The translations under genes and the position numbers were made by a program. The notes under the pieces are model-generated. The model did no database searches. It saw nothing but the letters and a program-made list of their open reading frames with translations, and was not told the DNA's origin. From positions 8,294-54,526 of the forward strand of contig PS015536.1 in assembly GCA_048213135.1 (NCBI GenBank): DNA of 46,233 nucleotides, in the 5' to 3' direction. Numbering within the stretch: position 1 is the stretch's first letter; the number at the start of each line of letters is the position of its first letter. This DNA comes from Reclinomonas americana ATCC 50394 (lineage: Eukaryota; Jakobida; Jakobea; Jakobida). This document shows, piece by piece, positions 31,912 through 44,300 of the stretch.

Positions 31912-33775
31912 ATGCGGAGGCCGCGCTCGTCGCCTCTCGCGACTGTGCTCCTCCTCTTCCTCTGCTTCTGTTTCCTCCTTTCACCCTCGCCCTCCAGTGC
32001 CGACGCACTTGGTGACACTCGCGACTGCGATGCATCGTTTCCGTGGTCGCTCTTCACGCGCGCCAGCTGGCACCTGCTGCGTGGCGAGTCTCTGTCGTCG
32101 TCCGCCTCTCACCGCCCACCACACCATGGTGCAATGGCGCGCATCTCTGCTCCCTTTCGATTCCGTCGCCAGTGCCTCGCTGCATTCGAGTCGTGGTTGT
32201 CGCTCTCGGAGGTGTACATGACGCTGCAGTCGCCACGCAGCGGGCCCACACAGGTGCTGCATGCCGATGCCCCACTGGCAGCCGCACCACCTGGCGTCAT
32301 TCGACGACACCCTGCATTCGATCGGGTAAGGAGGCGCTTGATCAACAGAGACAAGTGATCGACTCACTCACTCGCACACCGCTGCGCACACAGGTGTCGG
32401 TGCTGTACGACGCCCCAGTGCGATTACCGACGAGTGCACGCGGCAGCACTGTCGGTCCACCAATGCTCATGCGATCGCCGACGCTCATGGAGCACCAGCT
32501 CACCGACCCGTACCCATCGTACTCGATCGTGGTGGAGAATGCGGTGTGTGTTCTTGCCCTCTTCCTCTGCACGAACTGCGCGTGACCGTGACGTGCCATG
32601 TGCAGCTCGTGACCCCCGACGATGTGGTGTTCACCAAGGAGCACGTGTTACTGGCGCGTTCGTGTCTGCCGCGCGTGCTCGAGGCGCCCCGCACGTGGGA
32701 GGCCACTGATGAGGTGCTGTTGGCCGACGCCGTGCTGCCGCTGCTGCAAATTTTCTCCGACGCACTGTTCCACATCATCATCGAGTCCCTCACGCGCCTC
32801 ATGCAAGTGTGGGACGAGGTGTACCCGGATCGCTGCATTGTGGTGCTCACACGACGGAGCACGTACGGGTCGCAGCTGACGCTGGATCTGTTTGAGGCTG
32901 TCGGCATTTATGGGGATCGAGTTGCGCTTGTGTGGTGCGGGCTTTTTTGCACTTGGAGTCCCCCTTCCCTAATTGCCCACAGATCGTTCTCGATCCGCCG
33001 CCGGTCATGGCACGCAAAGTGTACTTTGTGGCGGGTACCTACTGCACACAGTCGCAGCCGTCGCTGTTGCACGAGATTGCTCGTGTTTTCAACGTGCTGC
33101 ACGGCGACATGGTGCGCGAGGTCATGCGTGAATACTGGAACTGTTGCGTCCAACCGTGCTGGTGCTGGTCAGCATGTGTACTCGCTGCTGAATCGCACAC
33201 GTGCAGCACGGCGTTCTGTGCAACTGCGGACGCCGACGCCGAGTGGGCGGCCCCTGCGGCGTGTGGTGGTGATTGAGCGCAAGGGCGAGCGTGAGTTGGT
33301 GCAACACGACGAGGCGAGTGCTGTGCTTCTTTTCTCCATGCCTCCATCCTCCGTTGTGGCAAAGCTCACGTGGTGGCATATGTAGATTATCGCCATGATG
33401 CAACGCGATTTCCCGCACTTTGAGGTGGTGTTGTTGTCGCGCAACGCCACCGCCATGCAGGGAATCGTCGAGGTGGCCATGGCCGACATTCTGTTTGGCG
33501 CACACGGTGCGGGGTTCTCCTATCGCGCCTTTATCCGTGGTCGTCCGTGCGCCCACATCGAAGTCATGTACCACGCCGGCTTCGCGTGGGGCATGACGTG
33601 GAATCCCGGTCTGGTGTTGATGGCCGCCGCGCAGGGCTGCAAGACGTTTGTGCACTTTGACGAAAAGGGCACGCAGATCAGCGCGTTGGATGCACCAGTA
33701 GCCGATATCCGCTGGCTTCTGCAGCAGGCCGACGACTGGTTGGCCACGCAGGATGTGCGCAGGCCTTTCTCGTAG
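31912..33775 (+). CDS. GT61-like glycosyltransferase, tandem copy A
   Basis: GT61 enzymes transfer sugars such as xylose or GlcNAc onto glycans or proteins in the secretory pathway. The ATG at 31912 gives a basic then hydrophobic signal or anchor (LATVLLLFLCFCFLLSP). The body includes DASFPWSLFTRASWHLL, YSIVVENA, DALFHIIIESLTRLMQVWDE, IVLDPPPVMARKVYFV and the family core ADILFGAHGAGFSYRAF. It ends with a WLLQQADDWL segment and TAG at 33773. Introns at 32921 and 33143 start with GTTGCG. The intron at 33314 starts with GC (GAG|GCGAGT) and contains an in-frame stop, so it must be removed. Donor substrate and product are unknown. It is the first of three head-to-tail copies. Confidence 0.85.
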
Positions 33776-33961
33776 ACTAGAAGGAGACTGAGAGCGACGA
33801 TTGCTGTCGATTTCCTCCTTCTCAGCCTGCTGTTGTTTGCGGCTACATGCGCAGAGATGGCCAGTGTCAGATCCCGGGCAGGCGACTGTGTTATTGAGTC
33901 GCCAAGTGAAAACAAAGGCCAGCACTTGACTGACGCGCAATTTCGTTTTCTTTTTCCGACG
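33776..33961. other. Spacer between GT61 copies A and B
   Basis: 186 bp with no recognised feature. It should carry the terminator of copy A and the promoter of copy B. Confidence 0.4.
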
Positions 33962-36325
33962 ATGCACACGAGGAGAGCGCTTCTTGTCGCCCTTCTCGCC
34001 GCGGTGGTGTGTGTGACCTCGTTTGTTACTCGATCTGCCCATCTCTCACTCTGCTGTGCTGCGTCAGGTGGTGTGCACATGCATGCTGGCATCTTCCGCC
34101 TCGATCGTCGGTGAGTCTGCGTGTGTGCATTCTGCGTGCGCACACACGCACACGCTCATCATCGTCTGTCTACAGATCAGAGCAGTGGAGACGCTGCTCT
34201 CGGCGTCTCTGCATCGCATCTCGACATCACTGCGGTGCGTTGTCTCTCGTCGGAGAGGAACTGCATGCATGTGAGACTCACGCAAACTCTGTTGCAGGTC
34301 CACGCATCGACGTCGCCTGAGGTGTTGCTGCAACACACCATCTGCCTCTTGCTGGATACAGTTTATCTCTCACACACCTCTCTTGCGCAGCACGAGGCCT
34401 GCCGACGCAACTTCCCGTGGTCACTCTTCTCGCCCGCCAGCTGGATCATGATGCGAGGCAGCAAGGCAGTCGACGACTCCTCGGGCCAGCCGCGACCACT
34501 GCACGTCGGTGCGTCGGCGCTGGTGATCCCGCCGTTCCAGATCCGCGCGGAATGTGCGGCCGCCTTCGAGTCGTGGCTGGCGCTGTCGCCCACGCTGCTG
34601 ACGTTGGCTCGGGAGCCGCCACTGAAGCTGCGAGCCGAAGAGCCCTTTGCTGTCATGTCGACGGCCAACAATCCGCGCTACGTGGTGCGTCGACACCCGC
34701 AGTTCGACATGGTAAGCACCCGATCTCTTCGCGTCTTTTCCTCTTTTTGCGTCGCCTGAGTGCCTGTGCATGATCAGCATCCTGTGCAACACGAACTGCC
34801 GGTGCGCCTGCCGCACTTGCAGCAGCAGGATATTGGTCCGCCCATGATCATGCGCCCGGGCAACCTGATGGAGCACCGACGGTCGCTGTACGTGCCGTGG
34901 GGCTCGATGGTGGTGGAGAATGCTGTTGCGTGAAATGTGCATGTTGGATCATCACTGCGCCCCTGCTGCTCACTTGTGCGCCTCGAGCGCAGCTCATCTC
35001 CCCACACGACGTTGTCTTCACCGACGATGCTGCCATGGAGGCGCGCTCGTGTCGCACCGCGGACGCCAACCCGCAGCCAATGCCGATCGAGTGGTCGGTG
35101 AACCAGGCCGCGCTGCTGTTGGACGCGGCGCTGCCGCTCATGCAGCTCTTCTCCCATCGCCTCTATCACATCATTGTCGAGTCGCTGCCGAGACTCATTG
35201 CGGTGCGTGGCGCGAAAAATACAAGTTGGGAGCGAGATGAGAGACTGCTCACCTCGCCTCGCACGCGTGCATGCAGGTGTGGGACGAGGTGTATGCCGAT
35301 CGCAGCATCTTCATCTTGGCCAGTGCCGTCGAGCACGGCGACCAGGTGGTGGTCGACACGTTTGCCGCGGTCGGCATTCCACGCGAGCGAGTTGCGTGCC
35401 GTGTGATTTACGTAGCTGCACGCGCTGCTGTCACTTCGGTCGCTGGTCTCACGATGGCGCAGTTGATACTGAGTCCGCCACCGGTCATGGCGCGCAAGGT
35501 GTACCTGGTGTCTGGTGTGTTTTGCACGCATCCGCATGCGACCGTGATACAAGGCATTCGTCGCGTGTTTGAGACCCTGCATGGTGACATGGTGCGAGCG
35601 GCTCTGCGGCAGTTGTGGGAACGTTGCGTGGGCAGCCGCGCTTTCTCTCAGTCTGTCACGCCCACACCTGCGCAGCGAATCGCCGACTGTGGGTTCGTGA
35701 CGGGCCGCTGACGCGTCGTCGCGCCGTGCGCCGCATGGCCGTGTTCCAGCGCACGAAAACTCGTGCCCTGGTCGAGCACAACGAGGTGCGCATGACCGCA
35801 TGCAGTCGATCGCTGTGTTTCGTTGCTGACGACGGCGGGCGCGCAGATTATGCAGATGCTGCAGACCGAATTCCCCCACTTCGAGGTGCAAGTGATCCCC
35901 GACAACGCCACTGTCGCGCAGGGCATTCTGGCGGTGGCCAACGCTCATGTTTTGTTCGGGCCGCACGGTGCCGGCTTTGCGTTTGCGGCGTTTGGCATTG
36001 GCCGGCCGTGCGCTCACGTGGAGGTCACGTACGGTGGCAACGACAGAGGCATGTCGTGGAATCCGTGCCAGTTGGACGTGACGGCAGCGCATGTTGCGTG
36101 GAGAGGAGAAAGAAGAGGTGGGAACGCGAGTGTCACTGCTCACCGCCACAGCAGGGATGCAAACAATTCTTCCTCTTTGACGAGTTCTCCAGCCAAATGC
36201 ACCCGACAATATCGGCGCCGGTGAACGACGTGCGGTGGATTATGCAGCAGGTGGACGAGTGGCTCGAGTCGCAAATGCCCCTAACAGTACCCGACGACGA
36301 CGACGGAGACGGAGTATTTGGTTGA
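33962..36325 (+). CDS. GT61-like glycosyltransferase, tandem copy B
   Basis: The ATG at 33962 gives a signal-anchor (MHTRRALLVALLAAVVCVTS). One to three small exons before 34390 are uncertain in boundary and frame. From HEACRRNFPWSLFSPASW onward the copy is clear: VVENA joined to LISPHDVVF, LYHIIVESLPRL, VWDEVYADRSIF, LILSPPPVMARKVYLV and the core VLFGPHGAGFAFAAF. It ends in an acidic tail (VPDDDDGDGVFG). Four introns start with GTTGCG (34925, 35391, 35623 and 36093). It has one intron (after LPRLIA) that is absent from copies A and C. Confidence 0.83.
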
Positions 36326-36358
36326 GTGAAATCGTCCTGCTACTTGAACGCGACACGA

Positions 36359-38289
36359 ATGCAGAGCGCGTCTCGCTTCCTTTTCCGCCTCGCATTCCTC
36401 TGCTGCCTCCTCCTCCTCTCCCACACCCCACTCTCCTCCTCCGCCACACACGACAACGACGCCTGCGAAGACAACTTTCCGTGGTCACTCTTCGCCCCAC
36501 GCTCATGGAGAATGGTGGTCGGCAGCGACGAGCTGCTCGACGATAGCATGCGTCCTTTACACAAGGGCGCCATGGCACACATTAGCACGCCCTTCCACCC
36601 ACGTCTGTCGCGTTGCCGATCGCCCTGGTTGACAATCACTCGTGAGGCAATGAGTCTGCGTGAACCGCGCGTCGGGCCCGCCCAGGTGCTGCAAGAGTAT
36701 GAGCCGTATGATATGATGGTGTCGACGGGGAATCCGCGGTGTACTCTGCGTCGACATCCGCGTTTTGATCGAGTTGAGTGAGGAGGGCATGGAGATGATG
36801 ATGATTGCCATTAGGCAGCTCAATTCCGTTCTCTTTCTGCAGCAACGTGTGCAGTACGCGATGCCTGTGCGACCGCCGCATGTGCGACCGGAGGGAGTTG
36901 GCTCGCCGTTTGATCCGCGTCCGGGTGGCATGATGGAGCACCGCTTTTCGAACCACATGCCATCGCACTCGATTGTTGTCGAGAATGCTGTTGCGTGTGT
37001 GCTCTTGGTTCTGTGCAATGCATCTTGAGCTCACTGGGAAAGAGAGCAGGTGGTGGCGCACAGTGGATTGGTGTTCACGCCCGAGTACATGCTGGCGCCG
37101 ATCTCCTGCGAGTCCTTCAACCCCGATTTCCCGATGCAGTGGGAGACCACCACCAGTGCCGTGCTGGTGGATGCCGTGTTGCCGCTGCTGCAGGCATTCT
37201 CCGGTGGCCTGTATCACACGGTGGGGGAGTCTCTGCCGCGGCTCATGCAGGTGTGGGACGAGGTGTATCCCGATCGGAGCATCGTGATTGCCACCACCAG
37301 CAGCGACTATGGAGCGCAAATGATGTATGATTTGTACGCGGCCGTGGGCATTCCGGCGGAGAGGGTGAGTGCGCGCCCTGTATGGGTGCAGAGAGAGTAT
37401 AGATAAGTAAGTGGTGACTGTGCGCTGTGTGTGTGTGTACGTGCAGATCATCCTCGATCCGCCGGCGATCCTGGCCAAGAAAGTCTACTTCGTTGGTGGT
37501 GTGTACTGCACCGATGCACAACGGTCGCTGGTGCACGAGATGAATCGTGTCTTTGACTTGCTGCACGGCGACATGGTGCGATCGGCTCTGCGCGAGCTGT
37601 GGCAACGTTGCGCGTGCATGAGCATTCATCTTTCATTGTCTTGTGTATCAACCACCACTTCGCTCGCTACAGCCAAGCGCTCAGTGCGGTTGCGTACCGA
37701 TACCCCGTCTGGACGTGCTCTCCGACGCGTTGTCGTCATCAGCCGGGAAGGCCGGCGAGTCTTGGCTCGTGAGAGCGAGGTGAGTCTCTGTTGTCCTTTT
37801 TCTGCTATCATCTGTTCAGGTCCGTTGACGATTGCGGCGTGCAGGTCGTGGAGGCCATGCGACGCGAGTTTCCACATTTCGACGTACATGTGCTGCCGGC
37901 CAGCACATCAGTCGCCGCTGGCATCCTTGCAGTGCGTCACGCGCACATTCTGTTCGGCGCACACGGAGCTGGCTTTGCGTACGCTGCTTTCGGTGCCACT
38001 CGCCCGTGTGCCCACGTGGAGATCACGTACGGCCGTCGCCTCCCCTACTTTATGAAGTGGAACCCGTGCCAGATGATCCTGTCGGCGCCACACGTTCGTC
38101 GCCATCGCTTTTGCGGAGAAAATCCGACGCAGTCGCCACTGACTTGTTGGTCTGCAGGGTTGCAAGCCGTTCTTCCTGTTCGACGACGACGCGGAACAGC
38201 ATGCACCGGCACTCAAGGCCCCATGGGACGATATTCGATGGCTCCTGCAACAGGCAGACGAGTGGCTGGACTCGCAGCGATTGCCGTGA
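36359..38289 (+). CDS. GT61-like glycosyltransferase, tandem copy C
   Basis: The ATG at 36359 is only 33 bp after the stop of copy B. It has a signal peptide (FLFRLAFLCCLLLLSH), then DACEDNFPWSLFAPRSW, SIVVENA, LYHTVGESLPRLMQVWDE, IILDPPAILAKKVYFV, HILFGAHGAGFAYAAF and a C-terminal WLLQQADEWLDSQRLP. Introns at 36990 and 37607 start with GTTGCG. The intron matching the GTTGCG intron of copy B at 36093 starts with GTTCGT here, and the one matching 32921/35391 starts with GTGAGT. The acceptor domain is intact, so it is probably a functional secretory enzyme. The substrate is unknown. Confidence 0.85.
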
Positions 38290-38425
38290 AAGTAAGTCAC
38301 ATGTACGTGATCGATCGGCCTGTCGAAGTCCGCAGCGACGAAAGCGCGAAAAAAGCCGCCTGTCGCTGGCCAGCGGAGCTCACCTCCATGCGCCATCACG
38401 TCGAGCCACGCGTCCGCTCGAGAGA

Positions 38426-41246
38426 ATGAAGACGTTCATCGCGACTTGTCCTTTGTCATCTTCGTCAAATTCAATCATGAGTGCCGAGGGGGAGGCGAGT
38501 GGCTCATCGCCCACCATGTCAGACATCACATCGCTCATGTCGCAACGCCAGTGGAAGCGCGCCGACGAGCAGCTCACGGCCATGCTCACCGATTCCTCTG
38601 CTCCTGCAGTTGCTTCCACACAGATGTTTTTTCGCGCGCAAATCACACACTCTCTCTCAACTGAGGATTGCTACAGACTCAACGCGCGGCCGCACTGCTT
38701 GCACGGAGTGTGACGCGAGTGCGACAGACAGAGTCAGTCGACTTGGAGTTCTCACAGAGCGCAGAGGTGATTGAGCGGCGAACGGAGTTGTTGAATCAAG
38801 TGAGTGTGTGTGCCTCTCTCCGGGAGCCCTGATTCACGCACTCACTCGGGCGGTCGTCTTGCAAGGCACTGGCGGATGTGGAAGCTGCGCGAGAGGCCGA
38901 CAGCGGCATGTCGCCAGTGGTCTATCTGATGCATAAGGGCGACGCGCTGGTGCATCGCAAGTCGGTGCCTGGATCAATCCGCGAAGGTCACTCGCCCCGA
39001 GCAAGCAAAAAGCTGTGCTGTGTGTGCTCACGGCCTCTCTCCGTGCAGGACTCACGTGCCTGCTGCAGGCCGCTGAGCAGGAGCCAGAGAACGCCGAGTG
39101 CCTGATTCGTTTGGGTCATGCGCACTTGAGCTGTGCGGACTTGGCCAGCGCCGAGGCAGCGTGGCGCAAGGCCGTGGGCCTGGCGCCCGACTCGGTGGAG
39201 GCCGTGCACTGGCTGGCGGTGGCGTTGGACTTGCTGGGCCGAGGCCACGAGTCGGTGTCGATGTTCATTGTTGAGTTGTCGCGCGGGAAGGCAATGAGAT
39301 CCCACAGACTCATCGCCACTTGTGCACACAGCGTGCAGTCAAGTTGGAGGCCAACGACGCCGAGATCTACATTCACCGCGGCATGGCGATGGAGCGGCTG
39401 AAGAGAGTTTCGTCCTTGCGTGCATCTCATACGATAATGATCTGGGCGGCTGACTGGGGCCGGCACACAGTTCCACGAAGCGTTCACCGATTACGAACAA
39501 GCCGTGGCACTCGAGCCCAACAACCCACGCGCTCTGCGGCTGCGTGGTCAGCTCCACTTGTCCATGGGCAAGCCGGTGCTAGCTGAGCGCGATCTGACCG
39601 CGTCGGTGAGATCACCTTTCTTTGCACACTCAGTGTGTCTGCCACTTGTCTCACTTGTCGTGTGGCAGATCACGTTGTGCCCAGAGCAAGACTTTTTGGT
39701 GTATGCGTTGCGTGCGCGCTCCTTTGATGCCATTTGCTCCGTGACGCAGTCGGGTCGGGAAACCGAGGCACCCGTGGACCCGGCCGCCCTCGGCACGATG
39801 GCGCAGCGTTCCGTTGCCGATCTCACGCACGTGTTGAGCAAGGTACGCATCGTGAGGTCGAATCGAGAGACTATGTCGTTGATGCTGACCTGCCGTACAC
39901 AGGATCCGAAAAACCTCGATGCGCTGCGTGGCCGTGCAGCCATTCGGGCCAACTATCTGCAAGAGATCGACGCGGCGCTGCAGGTGTGTGTGACTCGTAT
40001 CGCGCGTGCACTCACACTGTCGTTGGTCTTGACTCTTGCATGCATCAGGACTACGAACGTGTCATTGAGTTGGACCCCGATCCAATGCCAACGGTTTTGC
40101 TCTCCTACGCCAGGCTAATGTGCCTCCACTGCCCCGACAACAAGTACGCAGCACTCGATGCGTTCTCGCGCAGCATCCATGCGATGGAGCGTGAGGTGAT
40201 TCTTTGTCATGCGCTGGTGCGACTGCATGTGTGTGTCTCGTTGCTCACATTGGCGCCATATCAAGTCCGACCGCGGCTACTGGTCGGCCGAGTTGTGTGA
40301 CGCGCTGTACGATCAAGCGTGGATCGAGCGTGAGTTGGGCCTGTACGAGGAGGCCGTGCGCGACTACTCGCGGATTGGGCACATTGAGAAGATCCAGCCC
40401 GACGTGTTCCCCCGCTGGCTGATGGAGCGCGCGGCCGATCGCATTGTGCTGAACGATCAGTTGCGTGTTGATGGCATTCACAGTTTTGTGATTCGTCATC
40501 CTCACTCTCGTCTTTCTCTGGCATGCAGTGCTCTGGCGATGCGCGATCTGCTGGCCGTCCTGCACCACTCACCCGACAGCACCGATGCACAGGAGACCAT
40601 GCAGGAGCTGGTGTCGCGCGGATGCACAGCGGCCGATGCCGCCACCGAGGATCTGGATCCGGTGTCGCCTCCGGGCCTGCTGTTCTCCATTCGTCGTCTG
40701 AAGGCGCGAGGCAGCGAGATGCTGCGCGAGGAGGGCGTTCCACTGGAGCACTGTGTGGCGCAGTACGAGCGCACAGTGGGTTTCTTCGAGGAGCTGGAGA
40801 AGCACAAGCGCAAGATGACCGAGGAGGAGAGGGAAGAGGAACGCAGATTGCGCATCTCCATCCACAACAACATTGCGCTGTGCCAGTTGCGCGGCGGCCG
40901 TCCGGACGCGGCTCGTGCCCTGTGCGCGCAGGTGTTGGAGTTGGATCCGAGCAACATCAAGGCCCGCATGCATCTTTTCATGGTGGCCACGGCGCAGCAC
41001 AACGACGTGGAGGCGCTGAAGGCGCTGGAGAGCGTCGAGGATCAGCTGCCCGAAGAATTCCGCAGGTGCGTTCTTGTGCACGCCGACTCTTATCACCTGC
41101 TTGCTTACTCATGTTGTATACTGCCAAACAGCCGTCTGGACGAGCTCCGACGACGAGTGGGTGACGTGCCAGCTGAAGTCGCCGCCGCCGCCGCCGTTGT
41201 GGAGGCACCGCCACCGGCCGAGGTGTCAGCCGAACCGGCACCATAG
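38426..41246 (+). CDS. Tetratricopeptide-repeat protein, function unknown
   Basis: Twelve or so exons encode about five to seven TPR-like helical pairs, for example NAECLIRLGHAHLSCADLAS, EIYIHRGMAMERLKR, NPRALRLRGQLHLSMGKP and NIALCQLRGGRPDAARALC. A charged helix (KHKRKMTEEEREEERR) and an Ala/Pro-rich tail ending at TAG 41244 follow. Two in-frame ATGs are possible (38426 and 38477). The earlier is used, although the second begins the first clearly structured part. The intron at 40460-40528 starts with GTTGCG, and the first intron may start with GTTGCT. TPR proteins are usually scaffolds or co-chaperones. The nearest partner cannot be inferred from neighbours. Confidence 0.75.
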
Positions 41247-41393
41247 ATGTAGACGGAGGGGTACTGGCCTGCGGAGTGGATGTGAGTGAACAAGAGCTTC
41301 ACGAACCTCACAGGGTGAACTTCGAGCTGGGAGTTGTCCCTGCGTCCGTGTAGGGCGTCGGTGTGGGCCGGTCGGTGTAATTCGTTTAGTACC

Positions 41394-44300
41394 ATGGGTC
41401 AGAAGCAGTCGCGCAGTGGTGGTGCTGGCGGCCTGTACGCCGGCGATGGCTCCGCGCGAGTGGTCGACCTGCCGTGCACTGCCTTTGGCAGCTCACAACC
41501 TGTGCTGCTCGTCGGTCCCAACATGAATGACAATGCGATCATTGTGGTGCAGACACTGCAGATTCGTTGCGTAGGGTGTTGCAAGAGAAGACTGGGAGCA
41601 GTGCTGAGGGTGCGGGTGCATGCATGTGTCGCGGAATAACTGTTGTCTCTTATGTGAGAAAGAGACGTACTTGACTTGCATGGTGTGCACACGCTCTCTT
41701 GCGAGTATGTACAAGAGCACGTGTCTGTCTCTCCCCGTCCGCCTGTGTGTGCGTGTGTGTGAGAGAGAGGAAGAGCGAGGACATGGCAATGACCGACCCC
41801 CTTTCCACTCTCACAGAGAAGCGCAAGACCGACGCGCAGCTCAAGTGGAAGACCACACTGACACGCGAGGCGCTGTGTGCGACCATCTGCGAGGACAAGT
41901 ACGTGGCGGTGGGATTTGGCGACGGAAGTGTCACAGTCTTTGAGGTTTGCATGCCTTCCGCATGTTGTGAAGAAAGTGACACTGAGGTGCGCGCTCTTTT
42001 TTTCCCCTCCGTGTGACAGCTGGAGGGTGGCAAGGAGATTGCCGTGCTGGCGGCTGCAGTGGCGTCTGGAGCACGTGCACCGGCCATCACTGCCGTGTGT
42101 GCCGTGGACAAGTCGCGCATTCTCACTGGTGAGCGCGTCTCTCAAACGAAGCTCGTTTTTTGTGATTGATGTTTGATGCCGTGTGCCAGGTGGCACCGAT
42201 GGACTTGTGCGTCTGTGGTCGGTGGATGAGAGCGCTCTGCTGCGACAATTCGCCGATACGGCGGCGATCTTGGCGGATACGGATCCCGCGGCGCCGGTCC
42301 CATCGCCCTCGTCGTCGTCTTCGTTGCCGCCGAGTGTGTCGGCTCTGAGCGTCTCGCGAGCGTACTTTACGGGTCCGCCGCAGATCTTTGTGTCGGCCGG
42401 CTACGACAATGGCAATGTGACGCAGTTTGATTTGGAGACGGGAGCGCAGGCAAGTCGCTGCCGCTCTGCCGACGAGGCGTGCACTCCCTTACCTATTGCC
42501 ATGCAGACCGTGTCTCTGGGTGCTGGAGCCTCATCCGGACCGCGAGTCATCAGCTTGGCCACATACACCAGTGCCCGCTTGCTGTTGTTTTGCACCTCGG
42601 ACGGCCTTTTGCATGGGTGGAACCTCGAGGGCTCCCAGATCACGCAGAACATTGCGTATGCGGCGCTCAGTCTCGTGTACGTCACTACAGTCGACGGCGT
42701 GCTGGCGGCCGACCGCGACGGCAATGTGTCGCTGATTCGGCGATCGGGTGATGGCCAGTCGCTGCATCTGGAGCGCGTGTGGAAGGTGGCCAGCAACATT
42801 GCCCTCACGCGACTGGTGTACTCGGAGGCGTACGACGCGTGCTTCATTGCCGGTGGTGACATGTCGGTGCGCTTCGCCGTCAAGATGTTTGAGCTGGCCG
42901 GGCTCAACATTGACGCGCTGCGGGGTGAGTTTTGCGCAACTCGTCAATCTACCAACTATACAAGCTCTCACCGTGCACCCACCCACGTGCAGTATCTGCG
43001 GCCAAGGCCAGCACGTTGAGCGCTGATGAAGGTCGGTGGTGGTGCACGCGAGAGAGATACACTGTTGTTTGCGCAAGAGCCTGACGAGCGTTGAGTTGCA
43101 GTTCACGATTTGGTGCATCAGCTGATCGCGCTGGGTTTGGAGCACGAGGTTGACGAGGAGGACGCCCTTACCGGTAGCATTCTGGGTGTGTGTGCATACT
43201 CCGTGCGCGCTGGTGTTTCCTCTGCCTCCTGACGTGTGAGTGCAGGTGCCATGTCGGAGGTGGAAGCCAAGGAGCTGTCCATGGGCAAAGTGTGCGACAT
43301 TTTGGACGAGCGCGCCAGCATGATTCCATCGCAGGCACCGCTTGCCGCCATCAGCGATTCGATTCGCGACGGTGTGCAACAGCTGAATGCAGAGCTCGGT
43401 CACTCGCTGCAGCAGCACGTGGACGAGGCGGTGGCGGCGCGCTCCCGCATTGCCAAGCGCTACCATGCTCACCTCATTCCGACCTACGGCAAGGCGCAGC
43501 TGGAGTCGGCGCACAACTATCTCATGCAGGAGATGCTTGAGCGCCATCAACGCGAACTCGAGGAGTTGTCGGTGAGTGCTTCATTTTCTTATTTGCGGAT
43601 GCTGTCGGAAGCTCACCCATGCGTCTCGACAGGCTCACTGCAAGGAGGAGCTGCGACGCTTCGAAAGCGAGATTCCTGTGGCGCACGAGCAGGCGGCTGG
43701 CGAAATGGACGCAGTGGTGCAGAATGCGGAGAAGCGGCGCCACCAGCTCGAGTCGCAGACTTGTACTCGACTCTTGTCGCTCCTCGACGAACGGCTATCG
43801 TACCCCAAGTTCAGCGCCCGCTACTTGATAGGTTGGTGTTCTGGCGACGGGGAGGGTGTTGTGTTCTTTTTGTGTTGACGCCTTGTGTTGTGCATGTGCA
43901 GTGTGTCCCATTGATTTCAAACGACCGGAGCTCGACGTGTACTGTGGCCTCGACACCGAGCAGTCGGAGCAGGTGACTGTCAGAATATACCCGGGCGAGC
44001 ACTACCCACTCGAGCCCGTCTTGCGCAACCACAGCGGCGTGCTGCAAGTGCGCGATGTGGTGTACCATTCGGGCAAGACGTACGTCATCCTCGAGCACGT
44101 GCGGGTGCGTCACTTCCCTTTGTTGCTATCACTTGAGTCATGTGTGTTGCTGATGAGTGGTGACGTGCAGGAAACACTGGCGCAGTTCGTGGAGCGTATG
44201 ACCGGTCCGTCCAGCAGCGACCGCCTCGACGAGGAGGTGGTGGCACGCATCACATTCTCAGTGTTGCGTCATTGCTCGCAATCTCGACCCGGTCACATCA

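Noticed and set aside
37684-37692. GTTGCGT inside GT61 copy C near 37686 as a splice donor
   Set aside because: It encodes VRLRT, matching copies A and B in conserved exon sequence. It is preceded by G, unlike the used donors.
39708-39720. GTTGCGT inside the TPR gene as a splice donor
   Set aside because: Splicing from here to the next AG breaks the frame. The segment reads as a normal TPR helix (LVYALRARSFDAI). The motif alone is therefore not sufficient to define a donor.
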